Positions 41,681 to 49,756 of a stretch of DNA of 49,756 bases are shown here, one piece after another. The first letter of the stretch is position 1. Each line of letters starts with the position of its first letter. The DNA lies in NCBI GenBank assembly GCA_017995215.1, contig JAGOJH010000010.1, forward strand, positions 1 through 49,756, written 5' to 3'. Position numbers and translations under genes: made by a program. Origin of the DNA: Thermoclostridium sp. GTDB lineage: Bacteria > Bacillota > Clostridia > DSM-8532. The notes beneath the pieces were generated by a model that did no database searches, had not been told where the DNA came from, and saw only the letters and a list, made by a program, of their open reading frames with translations.

Positions 41681-43276
41681 CTATTTTGGTGCGACATTCG
41701 TAATTTCCGGAAGCGCCTTATAGCTGGTTGTGTGCAGCTTGTAGCTGGAAATAATGTCTTTTCCCCTTTTAAGGGTATAGAAGGTGTCAACAACAGCGCC
41801 ATCAGATCCAGGCTGTACCACGACACTGCTTCCCTTAGAAAGGGTTTTATCCACCACCGTTTTCTTTTCAAAGGGTATGGTTTTTAAAACTGAAGTCTGG
41901 AGAATAACTTCCAGATCAGGATCCTCATCGGTGCCTGTCAGTGTAAAAATAACTTCATCATTGGATATCTTTCCGTTAATTTTCAAAGGCCAGTTGGTAT
42001 TGTTTGTAAACCTGTAATCCTCTATCCCGTAGGAGACGGCAGAATCTCTTCCCGGAGGGACATATGCAACGGTGAAAAAATGGGCGTTCCGTTCGTCAAT
42101 TTGAAGGTTGGCCAGCAGGCCCGCATTATAAAGGGTGGTGGAAACCTGGCAGATACCTCCGCCCACACCCGTGGATATTCCGTTGACGCTGTATACGATT
42201 GCCTTCTGGTACCCCCTCTCCATGGTGCGTTTACCAACAATTTCATTGAAAGAAAAGGTATCACCGGGCAAAAGAATCGTTCCGTCAATGGCCTGCGTAG
42301 CAATGCGGATGTTTACCGCCCGGGCCTTGTCATTATCGGTATTCAGCGGAAACACTGTCTTATATTTCCCAAGCTCATCGCGAAATAACGCTTCTTCAAG
42401 TATTTCAGCCGTTCTTTTCGGTGGCGTGGTTTCAACCGGAACCTTCAGCTCAAAGGGATATTTCCCGGATTTTGCCTCCAGCTCTGCCACGGAGGACAGG
42501 AAGGTCGCCTTATCCAGTGCTCTTCCTGTTATTTCAGGAATGATCCTGAGCTCACCATTGCTCAGCTCGAAAGATGCATCCCGGGAATCCTGAATGATTT
42601 GATTATAAAAGGAATCGACATCAACCCTTTCGGGGAGAACCTCCTGAACCGGCACGATTACGGTTCCGGATTTCAACTGTTTTACCTGTTCAACAATCCG
42701 TTCCTTCAAAAGCTCCTTGTTCACAGCATACCCGCATTGACCCGATTGAAGAAAAACGCCTTCTTCCAGCAGTAACAGGGAGTGAGAACTTGCAGGTACA
42801 TAGGTTTTATTGTATACGTCTTCAACTACCAGTGCCAGTGTATTCGCATCGATGGACACTTCAGTCTGCAGGTATGTATGTTCTTTATGCAGCCTGTAGA
42901 CCTCTTTCAACCGCTGAAAGAGGTTGCCTTTTCTTCCGGAATCATATATCTGGTTGAAGGTTGCCTGATTATTGATTTTAACCTTCAGATCCGCGAAGTT
43001 CACCACAGATGGATAGCTTTTATGAAATATGCTTACTTCCATCGAGGAGAGATCCGTTTCATATTTAATTTGAAGATACTCCGTCAGTTTTTCCTCGCTT
43101 AAGCCGCCCAGATGCACCCCATCCAGGTAAACCCCGCTGTATACGTATGGGCTGTTCAGGATTTTCATTGAGAGGAAAATTGCCCCGGATAACAAGAGTG
43201 CAAACAGAATGATGGCGGCTGGCAGTATCTTTTTATGTTTCTTGTTCGTAGATGATTGAGTTTCCTTTTTCCGCAT
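41681..43276 (-). CDS. VanW family protein with G5 domain
   Basis: The 531-residue protein has a basic N-terminus and membrane anchor (about residues 17-38), two PF12229-type putative peptidoglycan-binding segments (about 60-275), the VanW domain with GGGICQVSTTLYNA (372-385) and a C-terminal G5 domain (about 456-531). The VanW name comes from vancomycin gene clusters but most such proteins, including this type with G5, are ordinary envelope proteins of Firmicutes of unknown activity; no vanA-like ligase genes are present. The start at 43276 has only a distant GGGGG. A divergent VanW-like protein is at 14047-15345. Confidence 0.9.
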   Translation of the reverse strand: MRKKETQSSTNKKHKKILPAAIILFALLLSGAIFLSMKILNSPYVYSGVYLDGVHLGGLSEEKLTEYLQIKYETDLSSMEVSIFHKSYPSVVNFADLKVKINNQATFNQIYDSGRKGNLFQRLKEVYRLHKEHTYLQTEVSIDANTLALVVEDVYNKTYVPASSHSLLLLEEGVFLQSGQCGYAVNKELLKERIVEQVKQLKSGTVIVPVQEVLPERVDVDSFYNQIIQDSRDASFELSNGELRIIPEITGRALDKATFLSSVAELEAKSGKYPFELKVPVETTPPKRTAEILEEALFRDELGKYKTVFPLNTDNDKARAVNIRIATQAIDGTILLPGDTFSFNEIVGKRTMERGYQKAIVYSVNGISTGVGGGICQVSTTLYNAGLLANLQIDERNAHFFTVAYVPPGRDSAVSYGIEDYRFTNNTNWPLKINGKISNDEVIFTLTGTDEDPDLEVILQTSVLKTIPFEKKTVVDKTLSKGSSVVVQPGSDGAVVDTFYTLKRGKDIISSYKLHTTSYKALPEITNVAPK

Positions 43277-43710
43277 GATGATATAGTCCCCCTATTGATT
43301 TCAAGAAAAACAACAAAATTTTCAAATTCGTGGCTGGCAAGCTGCGAAAGAATGCAGGTAATCCTGTATTCGAGTAAAAAAACCGATATTGGATGAGTTC
43401 CCCCAGCAGCTTACGGATGGATGATGATTCTAAAGGATTTATCGGCATATACGGCCTGAATCAAAACAAGCATTTTTTATCAGGAACACCCTTGAATCAA
43501 ACCATTCTTTCGTCTTCTCGGCATGCAGCGAAATCGAAACCTGTCACCGATGAAAAATACCATGCTTTTGTTTCTAACCCGGCGGCTGGGAAATGTCGAT
43601 AATATCATTGATGCTGTGGAAATATCATTCACATACATCTTTGCAGCTTCTACTAAACAAAACCGGGCATGGCGTACATGAACAGCCTTCCCATACCGGA
43701 GGATAAGCCA
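43277..43710. other. Gene-poor stretch, nothing firm
   Basis: The divergent gap between the VanW gene and the coiled-coil gene shows no clear promoter, terminator or repeat. Two short frames (43393-43602 and one ending near 43681) lack ribosome sites. Confidence 0.4.
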
Positions 43711-44382
43711 ATGCAGTTTTTACGGCGAAAACAAAAACTGGATTTCAATATTGCTACACTGAAAAAGAACGATATTGTTATTTTAACACTGGATGAGCGG
43801 TGGAACAAGCTTTTTAAGGTCATTCCCATCACTGCCGAAATACAGAGGCAACAAGCCTTCCTGAACAAACTGCTGGGGAAGGAAGCCGCCCTTTATCAGG
43901 AGCAGAAAAGCATTGAGCCTGAAAAGGTAAAGTGCATGAATCGCATTATGACACTCACCGAAGAGGCTTTTGATAAAAACAATGAGGAAGCGAAGAAATC
44001 TCTGGCTCAGTCAAAGGAAAGAATTGAAGCCCTGAACAAACGGGCTCAGGACATCCTAAACGAGCTCTATCAGATGAAGGACGAAATCCGCGAGGCAAAT
44101 TTCAAGCTTCTTGAAGCCACCGTCAGGCATGTTTACAGTGTTATGGCCCGCTCCCGGGAAAGGCAGAAAAAGCTGGACCGCGAATTGGAGCTAGCAAAAA
44201 AAAGGCTAAAGGATTTGCAGACGGAAAGACAAGGCATGTCCACCGACTGGACAGAGGTATATTCATTCTTCCATACCCTTTTGGGATCGGATGAATTGAC
44301 CAAGCTGGATCAGCTGTTCCTGAAACCGGAGGAGAAAAAAGATGAAGCTGGCAACCCCACAACAGATGAAAAAAATGGATGA
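43711..44382 (+). CDS. Coiled-coil protein upstream of nnr
   Basis: The 223-residue soluble protein starts with a small beta-type part (DFNIATLKKNDIVILTLDERW) and continues as long charged helices likely to form a coiled coil (about residues 45-190; RSRERQKKLDRELELAKKRLKDLQTE). I do not recognise a family. GGAGG eight bases before ATG 43711 decides the start; the longer frame from 43669 has no ribosome site. The end overlaps the nnr gene by 41 bases, and the nnr ribosome site lies inside this gene, so the two are coupled. Confidence 0.75.
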   Translation: MQFLRRKQKLDFNIATLKKNDIVILTLDERWNKLFKVIPITAEIQRQQAFLNKLLGKEAALYQEQKSIEPEKVKCMNRIMTLTEEAFDKNNEEAKKSLAQSKERIEALNKRAQDILNELYQMKDEIREANFKLLEATVRHVYSVMARSRERQKKLDRELELAKKRLKDLQTERQGMSTDWTEVYSFFHTLLGSDELTKLDQLFLKPEEKKDEAGNPTTDEKNG

Positions 44383-45895
44383 AACAGCAATGACGGTTTA
44401 CGGGATCCCCGGCATTCTGCTAATGGAGAATGCAGCGCTGCAGGTTGCAGTAAAGGCCTGTGAAATGCTGGCCGGGGATAAAACGAAACAGATCGTTGCC
44501 GTTACCGGCAGGGGAAATAACGGGGGAGACGCCTTTGCGGCTGTCAGGCATCTTCACCAATGGGGATACCCGGTTTCTGTTATTTCTTTAGTTCCCCCTG
44601 GATGTGTCTCCGGCGATGCCCTTACCTTTTTGCAGATCATTGAGAAGATAGGAATAAATATAGCTTTTATCGACGACGAAGCTTTTCTGCGGGAGGCTAT
44701 TTTAAAGTTCACTGCGCCACACTTAATCCTCGATGGGATATTTGGTACGGGAATCCATGGTGAAGTTACAGGAGCTTTTGCCGCCGCGATTAATGCTGTG
44801 AATGAAAGCACCGCAAAGGTTCTTTCCATTGACATCCCTTCGGGAATTGATGGTAAAACCGGCCAGGTGTGCGGAGCAGCCGTGAAAGCCGATGAAACCG
44901 TAACTTTTTCACTGCCAAAACCAGGGCTTTGGCAATACCCGGGCAGATACCATGCAGGGAGGATTATTGTGGCAGATATTGGAATCCCTGCTGACACAGC
45001 TGAAATGGCAGACCTTACCGGGGAATTGCTTGACCTTTCCTCTTGCGGCGGTCTTGTGCCCGAACGGCCTGCAGACGGACATAAGGGAACCTTCGGAAGG
45101 GTGCTGATTATTACAGGCTCCGCCGGGATGACCGGCGCAGGTGCGCTTGCGGCAAAAGCAGCTTTTAAAACCGGCTGCGGTATGGTATACCTGGCAGTGC
45201 CCGGCTCTCTGTCTTCTATTTACTGCATCAATATTCCCGAGGCGATTGTTCTGCCGCAGGTTGATAAAAACGGACTGATCCTGCCTGAAAACCTTGATGA
45301 GCTTATACGGCTGGCCGCTTCCATGGATGCAGTGGTTCTTGGACCGGGGCTTTCTGCGAAGGCGCCTGTGGCCCAATGGGTGAGCGTATTCGTTGAAAAC
45401 TGTAAAACACCCATGGTGATAGATGCCGATGCGCTGAACGTATTGGAACCGCAGACCCTGCGAAGGGCAAAGGCTCCGGTATTGATCACACCGCATCCCG
45501 GTGAATTTTCCAGGCTTACCGGAATTGATGCGGATGAAATACAAAAGGATCGCGTGGAATACGCTTTGAAATTCAGCCGGGAATACAATACAGCCGTTGC
45601 GCTGAAGGGTGCAGGGACAGTTATTGCTTACCCGGATGGAGGCTATAAAATCAACACATCTGGCAATTCCTGCCTTGCTGTTGCAGGGTCGGGAGACGTA
45701 CTTGCAGGCATCACCGGTTCCCTGATCGCGCAGGGTGTGCCCTGCCAACAGGCACTGGCCCGGGCGGTGTTTATTCATGGACGCTGCGGCGAAGCCCTTT
45801 CAGGTGCGAACGATCTTGCAGGCTTTACAGCGGGGGAACTGGTAAGTGTAATACCATCAGTGATATCCGGCATGAAGCGTGCATCGGCAAAATAG
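44342..45895 (+). CDS. nnr: Bifunctional NAD(P)H-hydrate epimerase/dehydratase
   Basis: The 517-residue protein repairs hydrated NADH and NADPH. The N-terminal YjeF_N epimerase domain (about residues 1-215) shows GRGNNGGDAFAAVRHL. The C-terminal ADP-dependent dehydratase domain (about 230-510) shows ITGSAGMTGAGALAAKAA, VVLGPGLS, VIDADALN, ITPHPGEFSRL and VAGSGDVLAGITGSL. The full fused form is present. GGAGGAG seven bases before the ATG lies in the overlapping upstream gene. Alanine racemase follows, as in many Firmicutes. Confidence 0.95.
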   Translation: MKLATPQQMKKMDETAMTVYGIPGILLMENAALQVAVKACEMLAGDKTKQIVAVTGRGNNGGDAFAAVRHLHQWGYPVSVISLVPPGCVSGDALTFLQIIEKIGINIAFIDDEAFLREAILKFTAPHLILDGIFGTGIHGEVTGAFAAAINAVNESTAKVLSIDIPSGIDGKTGQVCGAAVKADETVTFSLPKPGLWQYPGRYHAGRIIVADIGIPADTAEMADLTGELLDLSSCGGLVPERPADGHKGTFGRVLIITGSAGMTGAGALAAKAAFKTGCGMVYLAVPGSLSSIYCINIPEAIVLPQVDKNGLILPENLDELIRLAASMDAVVLGPGLSAKAPVAQWVSVFVENCKTPMVIDADALNVLEPQTLRRAKAPVLITPHPGEFSRLTGIDADEIQKDRVEYALKFSREYNTAVALKGAGTVIAYPDGGYKINTSGNSCLAVAGSGDVLAGITGSLIAQGVPCQQALARAVFIHGRCGEALSGANDLAGFTAGELVSVIPSVISGMKRASAK

Positions 45896-45983
45896 GTGCA
45901 TCCTGGTAAGAACCAGGCACCCGAAGGAAAACTTCATTTTAATTTATACTACAGCAAGAAATGATGAGGGGAAGGATTAACCT

Positions 45984-47177
45984 TTGAATACGGGACTGAA
46001 CAGAACCTGGGCAGAGATAAACCTTGATCATATCGGGCATAATGTTCGTGAAATTGCCAAAAGGGCGGGGAAGATGACCGAAATAATGGCGGTCGTCAAA
46101 GCCGACGCATACGGACACGGCATTTTTGAAACGGTTCCGACACTTCTGGAAAGTGGTGCCAGCCGCCTGGCCGTATCCATGCTTGATGAGGCGATTCAGC
46201 TGAGGGATATCGGGGTCAGGGTGCCCATCCTCGTTTTAAGCTATACCGACCCGGTGCGCGCAGAAGAAATCATTGAACATAACATTACCCAAACCGTGTT
46301 CAGCCATGATTTGGCGCAGGCACTGTCAAGGGCAGCTGTGAAGCTTGGTAAACATGCGCGAATCCATATCAAGATTGATACCGGAATGACCCGGGTGGGT
46401 TTTTCTCCCGGCTACAGCGCCATTAAGGATGTCGTTGAGATCAACCAATTGCCCGGAATTATTATTGAAGGGCTATTCAGCCATTTTGCCTCCGCCGATG
46501 AGGCCGAGCGGGAATATACACTGCTTCAGTATGAGAGGTTTGAAAGCATTGTTCAGGAATTGAACAGAATTGGAATCCTTATTCCGGTAAAGCATATCAG
46601 CAACAGTGGTGCGATTCTCCAGTACCCAACCCTGGATCTTGACATGGTTCGTCCGGGAATCATTTTATATGGGCTATATCCCTCGGACCAGGTGGACAAA
46701 ACGGTCATTGACCTGAAACCTGCCATGTCGCTGAAAGCAAAGGTGGTCATGGTCCGGGACGTTGAGCCCGGGGTTTCGATCAGCTATGGAAGAACATATA
46801 CCACGAAACGAAAAAGCCGGATCGCCACCATCCCCATCGGTTATGCTGATGGATACAGCAGGCTTCTTTCGAACACCGGCCGGGTGCTGATTCACGGTGA
46901 ATATGCTCCGGTTCTTGGCCGTGTCTGTATGGACCAATGCATGGTGGATGTGACCGATATACCAACCCCTGTGACAACCGGTGACGAGGCTGTTCTATTT
47001 GGAAAACAGGGAAATCGTGAGATTACAGTGGACGAGGTCGCAGCGCTTTCACAGACCGTCAACTATGAAGTGGTGTGCCTGATAGGGAAACGGGTTCCCA
47101 GGGTATATCTGAAGGAAGGTAAAGTGGTAAATGTGATCAATTACCTGCAGGGCACGGCAGCTTTCAATGCCCATTAA
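45984..47177 (+). CDS. alr: Alanine racemase
   Basis: The 397-residue PLP enzyme makes D-alanine for peptidoglycan. The PLP-binding Lys39 is in AVVKADAYGHG and the second catalytic Tyr268 in SISYGRTY; MDQCMVDVTD and the C-terminal Greek-key domain are present. TTG 45984 is the start, after GAAGG. Length and order are normal for alr. It sits between nnr and the MazF-type toxin gene, a common Firmicutes order. Confidence 0.97.
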   Translation: MNTGLNRTWAEINLDHIGHNVREIAKRAGKMTEIMAVVKADAYGHGIFETVPTLLESGASRLAVSMLDEAIQLRDIGVRVPILVLSYTDPVRAEEIIEHNITQTVFSHDLAQALSRAAVKLGKHARIHIKIDTGMTRVGFSPGYSAIKDVVEINQLPGIIIEGLFSHFASADEAEREYTLLQYERFESIVQELNRIGILIPVKHISNSGAILQYPTLDLDMVRPGIILYGLYPSDQVDKTVIDLKPAMSLKAKVVMVRDVEPGVSISYGRTYTTKRKSRIATIPIGYADGYSRLLSNTGRVLIHGEYAPVLGRVCMDQCMVDVTDIPTPVTTGDEAVLFGKQGNREITVDEVAALSQTVNYEVVCLIGKRVPRVYLKEGKVVNVINYLQGTAAFNAH

Positions 47178-47447
47178 GAGAACGTTCGCAACAGTGTGTT
47201 TGTAAACCTGGTTCCATAAGCGCAAACCTTTATAAAAGCTTTACAAGCCGGAGAATGGATTCAGGGTAATGTATGAATATTGCATAAAAAAGCAATACTT
47301 AATGATAAAAGAATCCAGAGCAAAAGGAAAATTCTGCAGCGTTGCATTCGCTGTGGGGTTTGTTTGGTTACAGGTCAGCGGGAAAGTGAACGGGTGGTCC
47401 AGGTGCTTTCAATGAAGACACTTCAAGGCCTGTAACGGACATTTAAT
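47178..47447. other. Gap where an antitoxin gene would be expected
   Basis: No frame here looks like an antitoxin. The longest plus-strand frame starts at 47269 and is 48 codons long, with a poor ribosome site and no ribbon-helix-helix pattern. A small TATTGC/GCAATA hairpin lies at 47278-47297. Confidence 0.5.
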
Positions 47448-47486
47448 TTGACGGGGTAACCCAATGAACTATACAATTAAATTGGG
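47448..47486 (+). promoter_or_regulatory. Probable promoter of the MazF-type gene with inverted repeat
   Basis: TTGACG (47448-47453), an 18-bp spacer and TACAAT (47472-47477). An inverted repeat CCCAAT-N15-ATTGGG (47460-47465 and 47481-47486) frames the -10 box and could be an operator. Confidence 0.5.
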
Positions 47487-47533
47487 AAAATAAAGTTCTG
47501 TGGGGTCAAATCCAGCACGAGGAGTGTTTTAGC

Positions 47534-47893
47534 GTGGATATCAGAAGAGGAGATATCTTCTATGCGGATTTGAGCCCGGTAATCGGATCCGAACAGGGCG
47601 GCATCAGACCGGTTCTGGTGGTACAAAACGATGTGGGAAACCGTTACAGCCCCACCATCATTGTCTCGGCCATCACATCCAGGCTGAGCAAGGCAAAGCT
47701 GCCCACCCATATTGAAATCCCTGGCGAGCTGTACGGGTTGAACAAGGACTCCGTAATCCTTCTTGAGCAGGTCAGAACCATAGACAAGAGAAGGCTGCGA
47801 GAGAAAACAGGGCATCTGGATGAACTATTAATGATAAGAGTAAACGAAGCGCTGAGCACAAGCTTCGGTCTGGAAACCAGATATATTCAATAA
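47534..47893 (+). CDS. ndoA: MazF/PemK-type endoribonuclease toxin
   Basis: The 119-residue protein matches the MazF/PemK family of mRNA interferases, closest in pattern to the Firmicutes type next to alr (NdoA/EndoA): [33 protein letters not shown], then [31 protein letters not shown]. (Only short blocks are meant as motifs: [29 protein letters not shown].) It starts with GTG 47534, ten bases after GAGGAG. The small antitoxin gene that usually precedes it is not seen. If active, it would cut mRNA at short specific sites. Confidence 0.92.
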   Translation: MDIRRGDIFYADLSPVIGSEQGGIRPVLVVQNDVGNRYSPTIIVSAITSRLSKAKLPTHIEIPGELYGLNKDSVILLEQVRTIDKRRLREKTGHLDELLMIRVNEALSTSFGLETRYIQ

Positions 47894-48016
47894 ACCATTA
47901 CATAGGCCGTTTCTGCAGGGAAACACGGGCAATCAACAAGCGGCAGGGGTTGGGTTTACTGACCGTAAGCTGGACAAGCTTTCAGAAGAAATCAGGTTAT
48001 AGGGGGTTTACAAAGG

Positions 48017-48637
48017 ATGAAAAAAGGAAGGCTGTTGTTTCTGACCATCACATTGGTGGCGGTTATCGGGGCGATCACTGCTGCACAGGCTGCTTCACAG
48101 GCTCAACCGGGCAGTGAGTTTGATCCCCTGGTTACCAAAAGCTATGTGGATGAGCAAATTTTATTGTTAACACAAAAAATCGGGAGCGGTACAGTAACCA
48201 GTACCCCGTCCACGGGCACACCCTCTGGCGGAACCGTTGACCAGCAGGTGATCAATAACCTGAGAACAGATATATCAGACTTGATCAACCTGACCATCCA
48301 GGCGGTCACAAGAATTCAGGAACTGGAAAAGCGAAATCTGGAGCTGATTCAAAAGGTGGAGGAGCTGCAGAAGGGCTTTGTGGTGGTTGAGGCCGCCAAA
48401 GGCCAAAAGATTATTCTTGGCTCGGGGGCCGAGGTGCTGGTGCGCAGCGGCCAAACCAAAGCTATCCAGGGTGAACTGGGCGGCCTTGCAGATGCAACGG
48501 CTGCAGCAGACCTGACCGAGGCTGCGCTGATCACAAACCAACATTTGCTCATTTCCTCCCGCAATGACGGAAGAGGAATACTTGTCACCTCCGACAAGGC
48601 ATTTATGCTGATTAGGGGAAGCTATACCATTGAATAA
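48017..48637 (+). CDS. Secreted coiled-coil protein
   Basis: The 206-residue protein has a signal peptide (about residues 5-25, ending near AQAA), a short conserved-looking segment (DPLVTKSYVDEQI), a Ser/Thr/Gly/Pro linker (about 57-75), a coiled coil (about 78-120; LRTDISDLINLTIQAVTRI, RNLELIQKVEELQKG) and a C-terminal beta-rich domain (VVVEAAKGQKIILGSGAEVLV onward). No family name comes to mind, but this layout is common in spore-forming Clostridia. TAGGGGG precedes the ATG. The oxidoreductase gene follows 11 bases later. Confidence 0.78.
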   Translation: MKKGRLLFLTITLVAVIGAITAAQAASQAQPGSEFDPLVTKSYVDEQILLLTQKIGSGTVTSTPSTGTPSGGTVDQQVINNLRTDISDLINLTIQAVTRIQELEKRNLELIQKVEELQKGFVVVEAAKGQKIILGSGAEVLVRSGQTKAIQGELGGLADATAAADLTEAALITNQHLLISSRNDGRGILVTSDKAFMLIRGSYTIE

Positions 48638-48648
48638 GGAATTGTAAT

Positions 48649-49756
48649 ATGAAAAAAGGTAATTTTGCCCGGAATGTTTTGATTGTGGTGTTGTTTTTCT
48701 TAACCTTTTGGTTTGGAATCCGCCCTATCATTACCGGAGAAGAATTTGAAAGAAAAACGGGAAAGGCAAGCGGCCCTGCGGGTAAAAACCAATACGCCCT
48801 GGTGGTTTTTGGAACCGAGCCCGAAGGGATTGTCGCTGCCCTTTCAGCCTCCCGCATGGGCCTGAAGACCTTGCTGGTAACCGAGGATCTGGATCCGGGG
48901 GGAATCATCAAATCTGGTCTGGTTACATATACATCCCCGGATTATACCACCATCAACGGGGAAAAGAAAAGGCTGACAAACGGCATATATACCGAGTTTT
49001 TCGGTGAAACCGGCATTAATTTCTCCATTGAAGACTATGTATTCACCGCCAGGAAAAAGCTTGATAAAGAGCCCAACCTGAAGGTTATCTATGATGCCGG
49101 AATTCTGTCGGCACAGATGAAGGATAATATTTTACAGGGAGTGAACATCTACGGAGAGGGCGAACCCCAGTATATTGAAGCATCCGTGTTTATCGATGCA
49201 ACAGAGGATGGAACCTTGCTTTCACTTTGCAACGTACCATATTTTCAAGGCTCCGGCGATATCAACGTTCCCGATTCCTATATGCCTGTGGAATACAATT
49301 TCATCATTTCAGACGTCAATTGGCAGGATATTGAAAGCATCCGAAAGGGAAGACAGATCATGGATGATTTCCAATCGGTGCTGAAGCAATATCAGAAAAA
49401 CAGCCCCAAAATCAAGATTACCAATTTGAACTTTATCGGGCAGCCAGGCGACGATATCGTGATCAGCGGGATCAGGATGCATGGCGTCAATGTGAACGAT
49501 CCTGAAAAAATGCAAGAAGATTTTAACACTGCGTTGAAAGAAGCCCAAATGCTGACGGTGTTTTTACAGGTGTTATTCGTTCCCTTTGAGAATTGCACCT
49601 TCCGTACAGGCCCATCCCGGTTTTATATTCCGGAATATCGGCATTATGAAGGGCGTTATCGGCTGAAGGTGGAGGATATTCTGGAAAACATGGACTTCCC
49701 CGATAAGGTCGTGATGGCCTCCGCCCCGGTGGATGCTGAAAAATTCGTCAGTGCAC
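48649..49756 (+). CDS. FAD-dependent oxidoreductase, 3' end missing
   Basis: The frame runs open from ATG 48649 to the end of the window (369 codons), so the gene is cut. It has an N-terminal membrane or signal helix (about residues 9-28), then a FAD_oxidored-type Rossmann start ALVVFGTEPEGIVAALSASR in which the usual GxGxxG reads GTEPEG, followed by GLKTLLVTEDLDPGG and the later FIDATEDGTLL strand typical for such flavoproteins. AAGGA stands eight bases before the ATG. It probably sits outside or at the membrane and is co-transcribed with the secreted coiled-coil gene. The substrate is unknown. Confidence 0.83.
   Translation, partial: MKKGNFARNVLIVVLFFLTFWFGIRPIITGEEFERKTGKASGPAGKNQYALVVFGTEPEGIVAALSASRMGLKTLLVTEDLDPGGIIKSGLVTYTSPDYTTINGEKKRLTNGIYTEFFGETGINFSIEDYVFTARKKLDKEPNLKVIYDAGILSAQMKDNILQGVNIYGEGEPQYIEASVFIDATEDGTLLSLCNVPYFQGSGDINVPDSYMPVEYNFIISDVNWQDIESIRKGRQIMDDFQSVLKQYQKNSPKIKITNLNFIGQPGDDIVISGIRMHGVNVNDPEKMQEDFNTALKEAQMLTVFLQVLFVPFENCTFRTGPSRFYIPEYRHYEGRYRLKVEDILENMDFPDKVVMASAPVDAEKFVSA

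Noticed and set aside
41681-43276. Vancomycin resistance role for the VanW protein
   Set aside because: No D-Ala-D-Lac ligase, VanX or VanH gene is present; G5-containing VanW proteins are common in sensitive Firmicutes.
43393-43602. 69-codon plus-strand frame in the gap before the coiled-coil gene
   Set aside because: No ribosome site, no recognisable pattern, polar low-quality composition.
44909-45778. 289-codon minus-strand frame
   Set aside because: It lies opposite nnr, whose motifs are complete; the frame is rich in Cys, His and Arg as typical for antisense shadows.
47269-47415. 48-codon frame as a possible antitoxin
   Set aside because: It is short, has a poorly spaced AGGG and no ribbon-helix-helix or AbrB-like pattern.
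1-49756. CRISPR array, tRNA, rRNA or intact insertion sequence
   Set aside because: I found no regularly spaced repeats, no cloverleaf-like segment and no transposase-like frame; only small dispersed repeats are present.

Overview
The window looks like a piece of a chromosome from a Gram-positive, endospore-forming anaerobe of the class Clostridia with intermediate GC content. The main signs are spore genes (a CwlD-type amidase, a SleB-type cortex lytic enzyme, a GerM-domain lipoprotein), Firmicutes-style gene neighbourhoods (DUF1934/ywiB next to argS; nnr followed by alr and a MazF-type toxin), strong GGAGG-like ribosome binding sites, TTG/GTG starts, a rubredoxin-domain protein and a thioredoxin-reductase-like flavoprotein that may be ferredoxin dependent. 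There are no rRNA or tRNA genes, no CRISPR array and no intact insertion sequence. The genus cannot be named from what is visible.

Layout. 1-5050: 3' part of a sensor histidine kinase, an ABC-F protein, an RluA-type pseudouridine synthase and an Rsm22/METTL17-like methyltransferase, ending in a perfect hairpin terminator. 5136-8534 (minus): an Ntn-hydrolase of the penicillin-acyltransferase family, a BtrH/C39-like protein and a WYL regulator; the two enzyme-like genes have nearly identical promoters carrying the same inverted repeat. 8535-8964: a MITE-like repeat and a divergent promoter over a 22-bp perfect palindrome. 8965-19561: response regulator with a GGDEF domain, membrane protein, cwlD, TPR-like membrane protein, PRC-barrel protein, degenerate VanW-like protein, sleB, three small proteins, a flavoprotein, a small HTH protein and a GerM lipoprotein. 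19709-23346: murI, DUF1934, argS and a SEC-C protein. 23599-31306: a two-gene ABC exporter, a DUF4097 adhesin-like protein with ten SGS repeats and two tandem membrane-anchored propeller-like paralogues.

31584-37748 is an oligopeptide ABC transporter (oppB, C, D, F, A). It is read from a consensus promoter through a roughly 200-nt leader that ends in an intrinsic terminator just before oppB, the layout of an attenuator or riboswitch. 37831-39072 is a divergent GNAT acetyltransferase/TetR pair with two copies of one operator. 39313-43276 holds a methyltransferase, a second RluA-type synthase, a rubredoxin-domain protein and a canonical VanW protein. 43711-47893 holds a coiled-coil protein, nnr, alr and mazF, with no visible antitoxin gene. 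48017-49756 holds a secreted coiled-coil protein and a FAD-dependent oxidoreductase cut by the window end.

Cell-envelope and spore-cortex work is the main theme (murI, alr, cwlD, sleB, gerM, two VanW proteins), alongside translation and RNA modification (argS, two RluA synthases, Rsm22-like, ABC-F) and peptide uptake. The best candidates for something undescribed are the WYL/Ntn-hydrolase/BtrH-like locus with its shared operator, the opp leader, and the dispersed 13-bp repeat between genes.
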